From: Streptomyces sp. NBC_00271
GTDB taxonomy: Bacteria; Actinomycetota; Actinomycetes; Streptomycetales; Streptomycetaceae
Length of the DNA stretch: 64,000 bases
Assembly (NCBI RefSeq): GCF_036178845.1
Contig: NZ_CP108070.1
Span: 2,790,001-2,854,000, forward strand
Direction of reading: 5' to 3'
Under the pieces are notes generated by a model that had not been told where the DNA came from, made no database searches, and worked only from the letters and a program-made list of their open reading frames with translations. Made by a program: the position numbers and the translations under genes. Positions 35,718 to 44,907 of this stretch are shown here, piece after piece; position 1 is the stretch's first letter, and each line of letters starts with the position of its first letter.

Positions 35718-36358
35718 GCGGGGGCTCCTTCCAGGACTGGCTGCCCGGCCTTGCGGGAGCGCAGCCACCAGTCGCGCATGCCCGACAGGACGAGCGCGCC
35801 GTAGACGACGTAGACGAAACCGGAGAAGGCGTAGCCGTTGGCGAAGTTGAGCGGGACGCCCACCACGTCGACCAGCAGCCAGGCGAACCAGAACTCGACC
35901 ATGCCGCGGGCCTGCGCGTACATGGCGACGATGGTGCCGACGAAGATGTACGCGTCCGGCCAAGGGTCCCAGGACAGGGTCGGGTACGCGTGGAACAGAC
36001 CGCTGACCGCGAGCGTGCCGACGGCGGCGGCGCCCACCATGTAGGCGCGCTCGCGCCAGGTGGCGAACCGTACGGAGATGTGGCCGCCCTGGCCCTCCGC
36101 CTTGCCGCGGTTCCACTGCCACCAGCCCCACACGGCGACGACGATGACCACGACCTGCTTGCCGGCGCTGCCGGAGAGATGGCCGCTGGCGAAGGCCGCG
36201 AAGAGGACGACGCCGGACAGGAGCTGTACGGGCCAGCTCCATATGGACCGCCGCCAGCCGAGTGCGAGGCCGATCAGACCGATGATGTTGCCGATCATGT
36301 CCGACCACTTGATGTGCTGTCCGAGAAGCGTGAACGCCTCGGAGTTCAGCCAGTTCAC
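35714..36358 (-). CDS. ribM: PnuC-like riboflavin transporter RibM (PnuX)
   Basis: 214 residues with about seven helices, PnuC fold: [96 protein letters not shown]. PnuC proteins carry vitamins by facilitated diffusion; this branch within ribE-M-AB-H operons is the riboflavin/roseoflavin carrier RibM of S. davawensis. Four-bp overlaps with both ribE and ribAB show tight coupling. Under the FMN riboswitch. Confidence 0.93.
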   Translation of the reverse strand: MNWLNSEAFTLLGQHIKWSDMIGNIIGLIGLALGWRRSIWSWPVQLLSGVVLFAAFASGHLSGSAGKQVVVIVVAVWGWWQWNRGKAEGQGGHISVRFATWRERAYMVGAAAVGTLAVSGLFHAYPTLSWDPWPDAYIFVGTIVAMYAQARGMVEFWFAWLLVDVVGVPLNFANGYAFSGFVYVVYGALVLSGMRDWWLRSRKAGQPVLEGAPA

Positions 36359-36990
36359 CGACCGCTCCCCTGGGTGTCGGGCAGCGCGACCGGCTGCTCG
36401 CCACGGGCGCCGAGCAGTCGCTCGACGTACTTGGCGATGACGTCCACCTCGAGGTTGACCGGGTCGCCTGCCTGCTTGTGGCCGAGCGTGGTCAGGTCGA
36501 GGGTGGTGGGGATGAGGCTGACGGTGAAGAAGTCCGGGCCCGCGTCGACCACCGTCAGGCTGATGCCGTCGACGGTGATGGAGCCCTTCTCGACCACGTA
36601 GCGGGAGAGGTCCGCGGGGAGGGAGATCTTCACGATCTCCCAGTTCTCGGACGGCTTGCGCTCGATGACCGTGCCCGTGCCGTCGACGTGGCCCTGGACG
36701 ATGTGGCCGCCGAGGCGCTCGCCCACGGCCATCGGGCGTTCCAGGTTGACGCGCGAGCCGACGGTCAGGGCGCCGAGGCTGGAGCGGTCCAGGGTTTCGG
36801 CCATGACGTCGGCGGTGAATTCGTCGCCTTCGTGTTCGACGACCGTGAGACAGACGCCGTTCACGGCGATGGAGTCGCCGTGCTGTGCGCCCTGCGTGAC
36901 AACGGGGCCACGCAGACGGAAACGGGAGGCGTCGTCGAGAATTTCGACGGCGGTGACCTCACCCAGCTCTTCGACGATTCCGGTGAACAC
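36355..36990 (-). CDS. ribE: Riboflavin synthase alpha chain
   Basis: 211 residues, two lumazine-binding repeats: [65 protein letters not shown], then [40 protein letters not shown]. Dismutates lumazine to riboflavin. First gene of the operon; the FMN riboswitch ends about 156 bp before its start. Overlaps ribM by 4 bp. Confidence 0.97.
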   Translation of the reverse strand: MFTGIVEELGEVTAVEILDDASRFRLRGPVVTQGAQHGDSIAVNGVCLTVVEHEGDEFTADVMAETLDRSSLGALTVGSRVNLERPMAVGERLGGHIVQGHVDGTGTVIERKPSENWEIVKISLPADLSRYVVEKGSITVDGISLTVVDAGPDFFTVSLIPTTLDLTTLGHKQAGDPVNLEVDVIAKYVERLLGARGEQPVALPDTQGSGR

Positions 36991-37145
36991 TTCCCGGGTC
37001 CTCCTGCCTCATGGGGCACGGACTCCGGGGCCTGTCGATGACGACAGAATGAGCGGACTGCGACACCGGGAGCGATCCGCATGGGGCGACACGTCCCGAA
37101 GGACACGTCGAAACAAACGGCAACGCGCACGAATGCCCGCCCGCC

Positions 37146-37272
37146 GCGCACTGCCTCCCATCCGGACTTTAACCGTCGGTCCAGGAATTTCACCTGGTCA
37201 ACCGGCCGCTGGAAGCGACCGGGTCGCGGACTATAACCGCCGGTTCGGACTTTCACCGACCCCGGAGTGCGC
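37146..37272 (-). promoter_or_regulatory. FMN riboswitch (RFN element)
   Basis: On the minus strand the closing stem is GCGCACT (from 37272) with AGTGCGC (at 37152-37146). Conserved RFN pieces follow: GGGGTCGGTGAAAGTCCGAA, CGGCGGTTATAGTCCGCGAC, TTGACCAGGTGAAATTCCTG, GACCGACGGTTAAAGTCCGG ATGGGAGG. FMN binding lowers expression of the ribE-ribM-ribAB-ribH unit. The variable arm is short. Confidence 0.95.
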
Positions 37273-37426
37273 TGCTTCTGGTACAGCATCAGTGTGCCAC
37301 GTCTGATCCACGTCCATGCGGGCGAACGTCTGTGGGGTGCCTCACAGGTCGTCCGGATGGACTTCTCCGACGCATCGCGGGAGGTCAACTGCCGCGAGAC
37401 TCCTCACGCTTGACGCGATCGCCCCT

Positions 37427-37468
37427 TGGTCCGTACCCATTGACCGCCCTGGTCTAGTCCACTTAAGG
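37427..37468 (+). promoter_or_regulatory. Orphan chitinase-type promoter with DasR site, no gene behind it
   Basis: TGGTCCGTACCC (37427-37438) and TGGTCTAGTCCA (37450-37461) repeat the chiD promoter's two 12-mers; a -35 TTGACC (37440-37445) sits between them and TTAAGG (37463-37468) 17 bp on fits -10. CTGGTCTAGTCCACT is a near-consensus DasR element. Downstream on the plus strand only intergenic repeats follow until the convergent ROK gene, with no chitinase frame. Confidence 0.75.
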
Positions 37469-37600
37469 TCCATGATCAATGGTTTGTCGAAGCCGAGGTG
37501 TCGCACTCGCCCCTTGAGCGACCCGGCGGCGGTGACGGAGGCCCTTGCCCCGCCGCCGGGTCTCCCCATCCGGGGGAGGTTCTTGGGCTGCGGGCGAGTG

Positions 37601-37726
37601 GGGGCTGGTCGCGCAGTTCCCCGCGCCCCTCGGGCGGGGCTTCTCCCCGATTCCCCGCCCGCCCGAAGCGCTTTGGCCATCGGCCGGTGGGGGCTTGGCG
37701 CGCAACTCCCCGCGCCCCTGACGGAG
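37601..37726. repeat. Two intergenic repeat copies
   Basis: Direct copies at 37602-37632 (GTGGGGGCTGGTCGCGCAGT then TCCCCGCGCCCCT) and 37687-37722 (GTGGGGGCTTGGCGCGCAAC then TCCCCGCGCCCCT). They lie between the orphan chitinase promoter and the ROK gene's 3' end. Confidence 0.75.
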
Positions 37727-37745
37727 CGCGCCTCTTCAGACCGGG

Positions 37746-38963
37746 TTACCGGGAGCGCGGCGCGAAGAGGTCGTCCTGGGCTGACTCTCGGGCCGTCAGG
37801 AGGGCTCCGCGGAGTACCGCGCCGCCGCCCAGCGTGCTCGCGCGGACCTCGACCGGCAGCGGGGACATCCGAGTGAGTCGCTCGCCGACCCGCGTGGCCA
37901 GTACCTCCCCGCCCGCCTGACCCACCTCACCGCCGAGCACCACGCACCCGGGGTCGAGAACGGCCACGACGGACGCCGCGCCGATGGCGAGGCGGTCGGC
38001 GAGGGCGGAGAGGAAGCGGTCGGCTCCGGAGGAAGCCGAGGGGGAAGGGGAAGAAGGGGAGGAGAGGGTCGCCACCGCTTGTCTCACCAGCGCCGCCGCC
38101 TCCGGTTCGCCGGGCGACACCGCTGTCGCCACCAACCCGTGGCCGGCCGCGAGTTCCGCGATCGCGGCGGACCCCGCCAGGGAGTGGAACCCGCCCTCGC
38201 AGTCCGTCGCCGAGGGCAGTGTCGACGTGCCCGGTACCGGCAGGAAGCCGATCTCGCCCGTGCCGCCGGACGCACCGCGCCGGAGTCTGCCGTCGAGGAC
38301 GACGGCCGCACCGGTGCCGTGGCCGAGCCAGAGCAGGACGAACGTGTCGCGGTCGCGGGCGGCGCCGTCACGCTGCTCCGCGAGGGCGGCGAGGTTCGTC
38401 TCGTTCTCGACGATCACGCGGGCGGGCAGCCGTTCCTGGAGGGCGGCGACCAGACGGCGGTGCCACTCGGGCAGGCCGGAGGAGTCGCGGAGTTCGCCGG
38501 TGGCGGGGTCGATGAGGCCGGGGGCTCCGACGCCGACCGTGTGCAGGCGCTCCGCCCCGGCCTCCTTGGCCGCGCGTTCGACCAGCGTGACCGCCTGCTC
38601 GACGGCGGGTCCGGTGCCGGTGTCGTCCGCGATCGGCACCGACGCCCGGGCCAGTTCCCTGCCGAGGAGGTCGCAGACGACGACCGAGACGCCCTCGGTG
38701 CGGACGTCCAGGGCGGCGAGATGGGCCCGGTCGGCGACGATCCCGTACAGACGGGCGTTGGGGCCACGGCGCTGCTCCCCCGACTCCCCCACCACCTCGA
38801 TCAGTCCGGCGGCCGTGAGGCGTTCGACGAGGTCGGCGACGGTGGGCCGGGACAGTCCCGTGAGCTGCTTCAACTGCCCTGCGGTCAGGGGGCCTTCCTG
38901 CTGGAGCAGGCGCAGCGCGACGCGGTCGTTGATGGCCCGGGCGGTGCTCGGTGATGCGGGCAT
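37746..38963 (-). CDS. ROK-family transcriptional regulator
   Basis: 405 residues. N-terminal winged helix (NDRVALRLLQQEGPLTAGQL, LTGLSRPTVADLVERLTAAG) and a ROK/hexokinase-like domain (VGVGAPGLIDPATGELRDSS, WLGHGTGAAVVLDGRLRRGA SGGTGEIGF). The usual zinc motif CxCGxxGCxE is not present; the matching place reads SATDCEGGFHSLAGSAAI, so zinc is probably lost. Such proteins respond to sugars or sugar phosphates. ATG at 38963 (MPASPSTARAIND) with GGGAGG upstream. Divergent from an MFS carrier gene that it may control. Confidence 0.92.
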   Translation of the reverse strand: MPASPSTARAINDRVALRLLQQEGPLTAGQLKQLTGLSRPTVADLVERLTAAGLIEVVGESGEQRRGPNARLYGIVADRAHLAALDVRTEGVSVVVCDLLGRELARASVPIADDTGTGPAVEQAVTLVERAAKEAGAERLHTVGVGAPGLIDPATGELRDSSGLPEWHRRLVAALQERLPARVIVENETNLAALAEQRDGAARDRDTFVLLWLGHGTGAAVVLDGRLRRGASGGTGEIGFLPVPGTSTLPSATDCEGGFHSLAGSAAIAELAAGHGLVATAVSPGEPEAAALVRQAVATLSSPSSPSPSASSGADRFLSALADRLAIGAASVVAVLDPGCVVLGGEVGQAGGEVLATRVGERLTRMSPLPVEVRASTLGGGAVLRGALLTARESAQDDLFAPRSR

Positions 38964-39092
38964 GCCGGGATCCTCCCAGATCGGTCGCCCAGTCGGTGGC
39001 CAGTAAATCATCTATCTATCAGGCAGGGTTCCTGATAGTTTACGGCGGCACCGCGGGGAGCGGAGCCTTGAGGGGCGGGAAAGGTGGGTTGC

Positions 39093-40295
39093 ATGGTCTA
39101 CGACCTGCGTGAGGTGAAGCGGGCGCGGTACGCCGTGGCCGCCGTCTTCGCGGTGCACGGAGCGGTGACGGGCTCGTTCGCGACCCGTGTCCCCTGGATC
39201 CAGGACCACGCGTCCGTCAGCACCGGCCAGCTCGGACTGGCCCTCGCGTTCCCGGCGATCGGGGCCTCCCTGGCGATGCCGCTGGCGGGCCGGATCAGCC
39301 ACCGCTTCGGCGCCCGTACCGCGCTGCGCGGGCTGCTGTCCCTGTGGACCCTGTCGCTGATCCTCCCGTCCCTCGCGCCGAACATCTACACGCTGTGCCC
39401 GGCCCTCTTCGTCTACGGCGCGTCGGCGGGCATGGCGGACGTGGCGATGAACGCGCTCGGCGTCGAGATCGAGAGCCGCCTCGGAAAGTCGATCATGTCG
39501 GGACTGCACGGCATGTGGAGCGCGGGCGCCCTGGTCGGCTCGGCGGGCGGCACCCTTGCCGCGCACCTCGGCTCGGACGCGCGCCTGCACCACGCGCTGG
39601 CGGCCGGGGTCCTGACGGTCCTGGGTCTCACCGCCTGCCGGTGGGTCCTCGACCTGCGACCGGCCGCGGACGAGGCCCCGCCGCCGCGCTTCGCGCTGCC
39701 GCCCAAGTCCGCCCTGCTCATCGGCGCGATCGGCTTCTGTGCGGTGTTCGCGGAGGGCGCCAGTCTGGACTGGTCGGCGGTCTATCTCAAGGGCGAGCTG
39801 GGCAGCTCGGCCGGTCTGGCGGCGGCGTCGACGACCGGATTCATGCTGACCATGGCGCTGGCCCGGCTCGTGGGCGACGCGGTGGTCAATCGGTTCGGCG
39901 CGGTGCGCACGGTGCGGGCCGGCGGCGGTCTCGCCGTGCTCGGCGGGCTGCTCGTCGTCGTCGCGAACCACCCCGCCGTGGCGATGAGCGGCTTCGCCCT
40001 GATGGGTCTGGGCATCGCGGTCGTCGTCCCGCTCTGCTTCGCGGCGGCGGGGCACAGCGGCCCCAACCCCAGTCAGGCCATCGCGGGCGTCGCCACCATC
40101 ACGTACACCTCCGGCCTGGTCGCGCCGAGCGCGATCGGCACGCTGGCACAGGCGACGAGCCTGGTGGTGTCGTTCGGGCTGGTCACGGTGCTGGCGTGTG
40201 GCCTTGCCGCGTTCGCGGGGGTGCTGCGCGCGGGCGAGCGGGACCGGCCCAAGGTCAGTCCCGCGACCGCAGCAGTTCCCGACCCACGGCCCTGA
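39093..40295 (+). CDS. MFS transporter (sugar-efflux/FucP-like)
   Basis: 400 residues, twelve helices. Seen: RARYAVAAVFAVHGAVTGSF, TRVPWIQDHASVSTGQLGLA, MPLAGRISHRFGARTALRGL (loop 2-3 motif), SGLHGMWSAGALVGSAGGTL, EGASLDWSAVYLKGELG. This branch is often beside ROK regulators. ATG at 39093 with GGTGGG 6 bases upstream. Its 3' end overlaps the convergent thioesterase gene by 41 bp. Confidence 0.9.
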   Translation: MVYDLREVKRARYAVAAVFAVHGAVTGSFATRVPWIQDHASVSTGQLGLALAFPAIGASLAMPLAGRISHRFGARTALRGLLSLWTLSLILPSLAPNIYTLCPALFVYGASAGMADVAMNALGVEIESRLGKSIMSGLHGMWSAGALVGSAGGTLAAHLGSDARLHHALAAGVLTVLGLTACRWVLDLRPAADEAPPPRFALPPKSALLIGAIGFCAVFAEGASLDWSAVYLKGELGSSAGLAAASTTGFMLTMALARLVGDAVVNRFGAVRTVRAGGGLAVLGGLLVVVANHPAVAMSGFALMGLGIAVVVPLCFAAAGHSGPNPSQAIAGVATITYTSGLVAPSAIGTLAQATSLVVSFGLVTVLACGLAAFAGVLRAGERDRPKVSPATAAVPDPRP

Positions 40296-40716
40296 AGCGG
40301 TCGCTCCAGGGAGTGGGACGCAGCGTCGCGGCGTCGAGCCGGACGAGGACCCGCGTGCCGTGCGCGTACGTGAGCGCGCCGTCGGCCGAGCAGAAGCGGA
40401 AACCGTACGTCACTCCGGTGTTCCCCAGGCGCTCCAGCCAGAGGTGGACGGCGTACTCGCCGGGGCGGTTGACCGGGGCCTCGTAGCTGATCCGCAGTTC
40501 CTTGACGGCGTTGCAGAAATCGCCCGCCGCCTCCCAGTCGCCCTCGTAGGCCAGGAAGCCCTGGTCGTTCCACAGGGCCGTCCAGGCGCGTTCGACCATG
40601 ACCGGGTAGCGGGCGTTGTGGAGCAGGCCGAGTGCGTCGAGGTCGTCGAAGTGGACGGTGACGGGGAGGAGCCGCCCGTAGGAGAGGGCGCGGGCTGCGG
40701 GGGCTTCGGCGGTCAC
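40255..40716 (-). CDS. Acyl-CoA thioesterase (hotdog fold, YbgC/4HBT type)
   Basis: About 153 residues of a 4HBT hotdog protein: VTVHFDDLDALGLLHNARYP with the catalytic Asp and the following N-x-R-Y, VMVERAWTALWNDQGFL, then LRISYEAPVNRPGEYAVHLW and TRVLVRLDAATLRPTPW. Hydrolyses acyl-CoA of unknown chain. GTG at 40716 with AGGAG upstream preferred to an ATG at 40764. Confidence 0.88.
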   Translation of the reverse strand: MTAEAPAARALSYGRLLPVTVHFDDLDALGLLHNARYPVMVERAWTALWNDQGFLAYEGDWEAAGDFCNAVKELRISYEAPVNRPGEYAVHLWLERLGNTGVTYGFRFCSADGALTYAHGTRVLVRLDAATLRPTPWSDRFRAVGRELLRSRD

Positions 40717-40814
40717 GGGCGGGGCTCCTGAGGGTGCCGGTGGAGACGGTGGGGACACCTCCATCCTAAGCGGCCGCTCAGGAACCCCTGATCAGGGTGT
40801 TCGTATGCCCCCGG

Positions 40815-42080
40815 TCAGCCGGCGATCGAGTCCAGCTGCTCGGCGGCGGGCCGCAGGGTCCACAGGTCGCCGCCGGGCGGTGTCTCCAGTTTCGGCACCG
40901 CGGCCCGGGCCGCCCGGTCCCCCGCGTCGGCCGCCGCGTGCACGATGTCGCTCGCCGCGTAGCGGTGGAACTCCAGCTCCGGGTGGGGCCACGGCGCGGC
41001 GCCCGTCGCGGCGGGCAGCAGATAGTCGACCGCCTTGGCCAGGGTCTGGCCTTCCGGCCCCGTGTACCGCCACAGGTTCACGCCGACGTGCCGGCCGATG
41101 GCCGCGAGGCGGGTGTAGGCGACGAGGTCGAAGGTCGAGTAGTGCCAGCTGCGGGTGCGGGTGAGCTCCTGGGGCTGACTGCCGTCCGCGGCGACCTGCG
41201 GGTCTATCCGCTTGGACTGCGCACCGAGGACGGTCCGGCGGGCGAGGTCCTCGTCGCCGGTCGCGTACGCCAGGGCGGCGAGCTGCATGTCGTAGAAGGT
41301 GCCGTGGTTGTTCTGGGCGGCGCCCTCCTCACCGCCGAAGGCGCTGTTCTCCAGCCAGTCGCGGAAGTCGGTGTTCCAGGCGCGCATGGCGGTGCGGTCG
41401 CTCTTCGACCAGCCGGGGGCGCCCGTCTCCAGGATCGCGATCGCGTCCAGGACGCTGGTGTAGGACTGCGAGAAGTCGATGATGCCGATGGCCCGGCCGT
41501 CGTACTTGCAGGGGATGAACTGCCCGTGGTCGAGGTTCGGGTTCATCCGGGTGGCCGGCGCGAGGAACCAGGTGCGCAGGACGGTCGCGGCCTTCTCGGC
41601 GTACTGCTTCTTGCCGGTGTCGTACCAGGCGAGCGCGAGGTCGTACGTCGAGTCGAAGACCTTCTCGACGTCCTGGCGGTCGGTGCCGGTGTCGACCTCG
41701 GGGTTGCGCTGGCCGTCGCGCTGGACGTACGGGCAGCCCCAGGGGTTGTCGGCGGTCTTCGGCTGGGAGGGCCACCAGTACGGGGCCTGGCTCAGGTAGT
41801 CGTGGACGTCGCCGCCGGGGGCGGGCTTGGGCTTGTCGACGACCGTCCAGGGGCCCTGGGGCAGCCAGTTGTCGGCGCGGGCCGTCAAGTCCTCGAGCGT
41901 GCGCTTCAGTTGGGGATCCCCGCGGTCGAGGCGGAGTCGGGTCTGCTGGAGCCGGGTGCCGTCGAGGACGGCGGTCCGGGGGGCCTTCGGCGCCGCGTGG
42001 GCCGAGGCGGAGGGGACGACGACCGCCGCGAAGGTGGCCACGGCGGCGAGGAGGACCGCCAGACGGGGTCTTGCACTCAT
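40815..42080 (-). CDS. Secreted alginate-lyase-like (PL5-type) polysaccharide lyase
   Basis: 421 residues with a signal peptide (SARPRLAVLLAAVATFAAVV to about 33, ASAHAAP). An (alpha/alpha) barrel of the alginate lyase family: YLSQAPYWWPSQPKTADNPW, GAAQNNHGTFYDMQLAALAY (NNHG with catalytic His) and QELTRTRSWHYSTFDLVAYT (SWHYS). Substrate in streptomycetes unproven; alginate or another uronic polymer is likely. ATG at 42080 with GGAGG 5-6 bases upstream. Divergent from a nucleobase permease gene. Confidence 0.88.
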   Translation of the reverse strand: MSARPRLAVLLAAVATFAAVVVPSASAHAAPKAPRTAVLDGTRLQQTRLRLDRGDPQLKRTLEDLTARADNWLPQGPWTVVDKPKPAPGGDVHDYLSQAPYWWPSQPKTADNPWGCPYVQRDGQRNPEVDTGTDRQDVEKVFDSTYDLALAWYDTGKKQYAEKAATVLRTWFLAPATRMNPNLDHGQFIPCKYDGRAIGIIDFSQSYTSVLDAIAILETGAPGWSKSDRTAMRAWNTDFRDWLENSAFGGEEGAAQNNHGTFYDMQLAALAYATGDEDLARRTVLGAQSKRIDPQVAADGSQPQELTRTRSWHYSTFDLVAYTRLAAIGRHVGVNLWRYTGPEGQTLAKAVDYLLPAATGAAPWPHPELEFHRYAASDIVHAAADAGDRAARAAVPKLETPPGGDLWTLRPAAEQLDSIAG

Positions 42081-42201
42081 CAAGCCTCCGACCATGAATG
42101 TGAACGCAGTTCATGAGTAAGACCGTGTGAGCGTAGAACCGCCAGGTACCCGTGACAATGGTCCGGACAAAGTTTCACGTACGAAGAAAGCGAAACTCAC
42201 C

Positions 42202-43593
42202 ATGGACCTCGGCGTGCGCTGGAAACTGCACGGCGACGGGCGGACGCCCGCGCCCGGAGCGGTTGTCCGCCCCGATGAACGCCTTTCGTGGCCGCGCACG
42301 ATCGGGCTCGGCGCCCAGCACGTGGTGGCGATGTTCGGGGCGTCGTTCGTGGCACCCGTGCTCATGGGTCTGAACCCGAACCTCGCGATCATGATGTCCG
42401 GCTTCGCGACGGTCATCTTCCTGCTCGCCACTCGCGGCCGGGTGCCCAGCTACCTCGGCTGTTCGCTCTCCTTCGTGGGCGTCGCAGCGGTGATCCGCGC
42501 GCAGGGCGGCACCAGCGCCACGGTGACCGGCGCGGTGTTCGTCGTCGGCGTCGCCCTGTTCCTGGTGGGCCTGGCCGTGCAGCGGTTCGGGGCGCGGATC
42601 ATCCATGCCGCGATGCCACCGATCGTCACGGGCGCGGTCGTCATGCTGATCGGCTTCAACCTGGCGCCGGTGACGGCGTCCACGTACTGGCCGCAGGACC
42701 AGTGGACGGCCCTGCTCACCATGCTGCTCACCGGCCTGGCGGTCGTCTGCCTGCGCGGTTTCTGGTCACGGATCGCGATCTTCCTCGGCCTGATCTTCGG
42801 GTACGGGATCTCCTGGGTCTTCGACCGGATCTTCGGAAAGATCCACTCGGTGGACGCGAGCGGCAAGCTCACCGACCACTGGCGGCTGAACCTCTCCGGC
42901 GTCGGCAAGGCGGACTGGATCGGGCTGCCGTCCTTCCACGGCCCGTCCTTCCAGTGGTCGGCGATCCTCGTCGCGCTGCCGGTCGTGATCGCGCTGGTCG
43001 CCGAGAACGCGGGCCACGTCAAGGCCGTCGGTGAGATGACCGGCGATCCGCTGGACGACAAGCTGGGCACCGCGATCTCCGCGGACGGCGTCGCCTCGAT
43101 GCTCTCCACGGCGGTCGGCGGCCCGCCCAACACCACGTACTCCGAGAACATCGGCGTGATGGCCGCGACCCGCGTCTACTCCACGGCCGCCTACTGGGCC
43201 GCCGCGGGCTTCGCCCTCCTCTTCGGCCTCTGCCCCAAGTTCGGCGCGATCGTCGCCGCGATCCCGGGCGGCGTGCTCGGCGGCATCACCGTCATCCTGT
43301 ACGGCATGATCGGCCTGCTCGGCGCCCAGATCTGGCTCAACGCCCGGGTCGACCTGCGCAACCCGCTGAACCTGGTGCCGGCCGCCGCGGGCATCATCAT
43401 CGGCATCGGCGGCGTCTCCCTGAAGTTCACGGACAACTTCTCGCTCAGCGGCATCGCGCTCGGCACGCTCGTCGTGATCACCGGGTACCACGCGCTGCGG
43501 GCGATGGCCCCGGCCCACCTCAAGACGGAGCCACTGCTGGACTCCGGCACGTCCTCGTACGACGAGGCGGACGATCAGCGCGCCAGCTCATAG
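42202..43593 (+). CDS. Uracil/xanthine permease (NCS2, UraA-like)
   Basis: 463 residues, fourteen-helix NCS2 symporter. Seen: LGAQHVVAMFGASFVAPVLM (QHxxAMFG), SFVGVAAVIRAQGGTSATVT, VIALVAENAGHVKAVGEMTG (E of AENAG binds substrate), STAVGGPPNTTYSENIGVMA (NTTYSENIG signature). Imports uracil or a purine base with protons. ATG at 42202 (MDLGVRWKLHGDG) matches family starts; earlier starts are in frame. Its 3' end overlaps the GH6 gene by 19 bp. Confidence 0.93.
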   Translation: MDLGVRWKLHGDGRTPAPGAVVRPDERLSWPRTIGLGAQHVVAMFGASFVAPVLMGLNPNLAIMMSGFATVIFLLATRGRVPSYLGCSLSFVGVAAVIRAQGGTSATVTGAVFVVGVALFLVGLAVQRFGARIIHAAMPPIVTGAVVMLIGFNLAPVTASTYWPQDQWTALLTMLLTGLAVVCLRGFWSRIAIFLGLIFGYGISWVFDRIFGKIHSVDASGKLTDHWRLNLSGVGKADWIGLPSFHGPSFQWSAILVALPVVIALVAENAGHVKAVGEMTGDPLDDKLGTAISADGVASMLSTAVGGPPNTTYSENIGVMAATRVYSTAAYWAAAGFALLFGLCPKFGAIVAAIPGGVLGGITVILYGMIGLLGAQIWLNARVDLRNPLNLVPAAAGIIIGIGGVSLKFTDNFSLSGIALGTLVVITGYHALRAMAPAHLKTEPLLDSGTSSYDEADDQRASS

Positions 43594-44765
43594 GCGTACT
43601 CCGCCGAGAACGTTCCGGGCGAGCCCTTGCACCCGTCCGACTCCCCCGGCAGCTTCACCCACAGATAGGCGTCGATCCTCGCCTCCTCGGTGTTCAGGGT
43701 CGGCGCCCGGCCGATCTTCCGGCCCGCCGGATCGCACCACTCCCCGTCGGCCGGGGCGCCGTTGCCGTTGCGGCTGGTGTCGATGACGGCGCCCAGACTC
43801 GCGGGGCCGCCCAGCGCGGACAGGACCTGCCGGGCGTACGCGATCTCCTCGCTCGTACGGTGGAAATTGGACACGTTGGTGAAGACACCGTCGGAGGAGG
43901 CGGCCGAGGCGGCGCCCGCCCGTGCGAGGAGCGCGGCCTGCTCGGCGGCCGGGTTCCAGGCGGAGTGGCCGGCGTCGTAGTACACGCGGGCCCGGGGGTC
44001 GGCGGCCTTGAGGACGCGGCCGGCGCGGGCCAGCGAGGCGAAGCGGGCGGCCCGGTCGGTCGCGGGGAGGCAGTCGGCCTGAGCGACCGAGTCCGGCTCC
44101 AGGATGACGATGACCTCGTCGTCGCCGAGGCCCGCCGCGAAGTCGTCGATCCAGCCGTCGTACGCGGCGAGGTCGGGTGCGCCGCCCTGTGAGGCCCCGC
44201 CGCAGTCGCGCTGCGGGATGGCGTACGGCACGACGACCGGGACCCGGCCCTCGGCCGCGGCGCCCGCGGTCACCGCCCTGACCCGCGCGGTGATGGTGGC
44301 GGGGGTGAAGTCGGCGAACCAGACGGCGGCCGGGCGGTCGGCGATCCGGGATTCGATGACCGCGCGCCGGTGGTCGCCGGGGTGGGACGCGACCCAGTCC
44401 AGGACCTGGGAGTCGGGGTGGCTGTAGAGCCGGGCGGGGGCGGCCACGGTCGCCGGCTCCTTCCTGCTCGGGGAGGGCGTCGGGCTCGGCTTCGGGGACG
44501 GGGAGTGCGAGGACGGGGACGGCGCGGCGGAGGTCCTGGGCGGGGAGGGAGTCGGTGCGGCGGGCGGCGGGCGGAGGCCGGGCGAGCGGGTCACCAGCGG
44601 TTGGGCGCCGTCGGAGGGACGCTCGCCGTCGACGGCGGACATCATCCCCGTCACCGCGCCGACCGCCACGACCACCGAGGCCGCCGCGACCATGGCGGCG
44701 TGCCGGGCCACCCGCCTGCGCTCGGCCCTGCGTGCGGCCAGGCGCTGCGCACGTAAGCCTGACAC
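43575..44765 (-). CDS. Secreted or anchored GH6 glycoside hydrolase (cellulase)
   Basis: 396 residues. An N-terminal basic stretch and one hydrophobic helix (VARHAAMVAAASVVVAVGAV) lead to a Pro/Ser linker (SPSSHSPSPKPSPTPSPSRK) and a GH6 domain: VPVVVPYAIPQRDCGGASQG (catalytic acid Asp in RDC), EVIVILEPDSVAQADCLPA, VIDTSRNGNGAPADGEWCDP, and AYLWVKLPGESDGCKG with the base Asp. Acts on beta-1,4-glucans. The helix lacks a clear cleavage site, so a membrane anchor is possible. Confidence 0.92.
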   Translation of the reverse strand: MSGLRAQRLAARRAERRRVARHAAMVAAASVVVAVGAVTGMMSAVDGERPSDGAQPLVTRSPGLRPPPAAPTPSPPRTSAAPSPSSHSPSPKPSPTPSPSRKEPATVAAPARLYSHPDSQVLDWVASHPGDHRRAVIESRIADRPAAVWFADFTPATITARVRAVTAGAAAEGRVPVVVPYAIPQRDCGGASQGGAPDLAAYDGWIDDFAAGLGDDEVIVILEPDSVAQADCLPATDRAARFASLARAGRVLKAADPRARVYYDAGHSAWNPAAEQAALLARAGAASAASSDGVFTNVSNFHRTSEEIAYARQVLSALGGPASLGAVIDTSRNGNGAPADGEWCDPAGRKIGRAPTLNTEEARIDAYLWVKLPGESDGCKGSPGTFSAEYAYELAR

Positions 44766-44907
44766 GTACCGCTCCCCCCGGTTCCCACCACGTTTCCGCC
44801 GCTCCCGGCCACATCCGCGCCTCCCGACACGGGCGTGTTCCCCCGTTCTGGGGATGCGCCCGGCCAGGCGGCGACTCCGATCAGCCTAGGACTGGGAACC
44901 TGCCCCC

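Noticed and set aside
37442..37470. DasR site as regulator of ribE
   Set aside because: It lies over 450 bp from the ribE start, beyond the riboswitch, and points the other way as part of a full chitinase promoter; direct rib control seems less likely than a relic.
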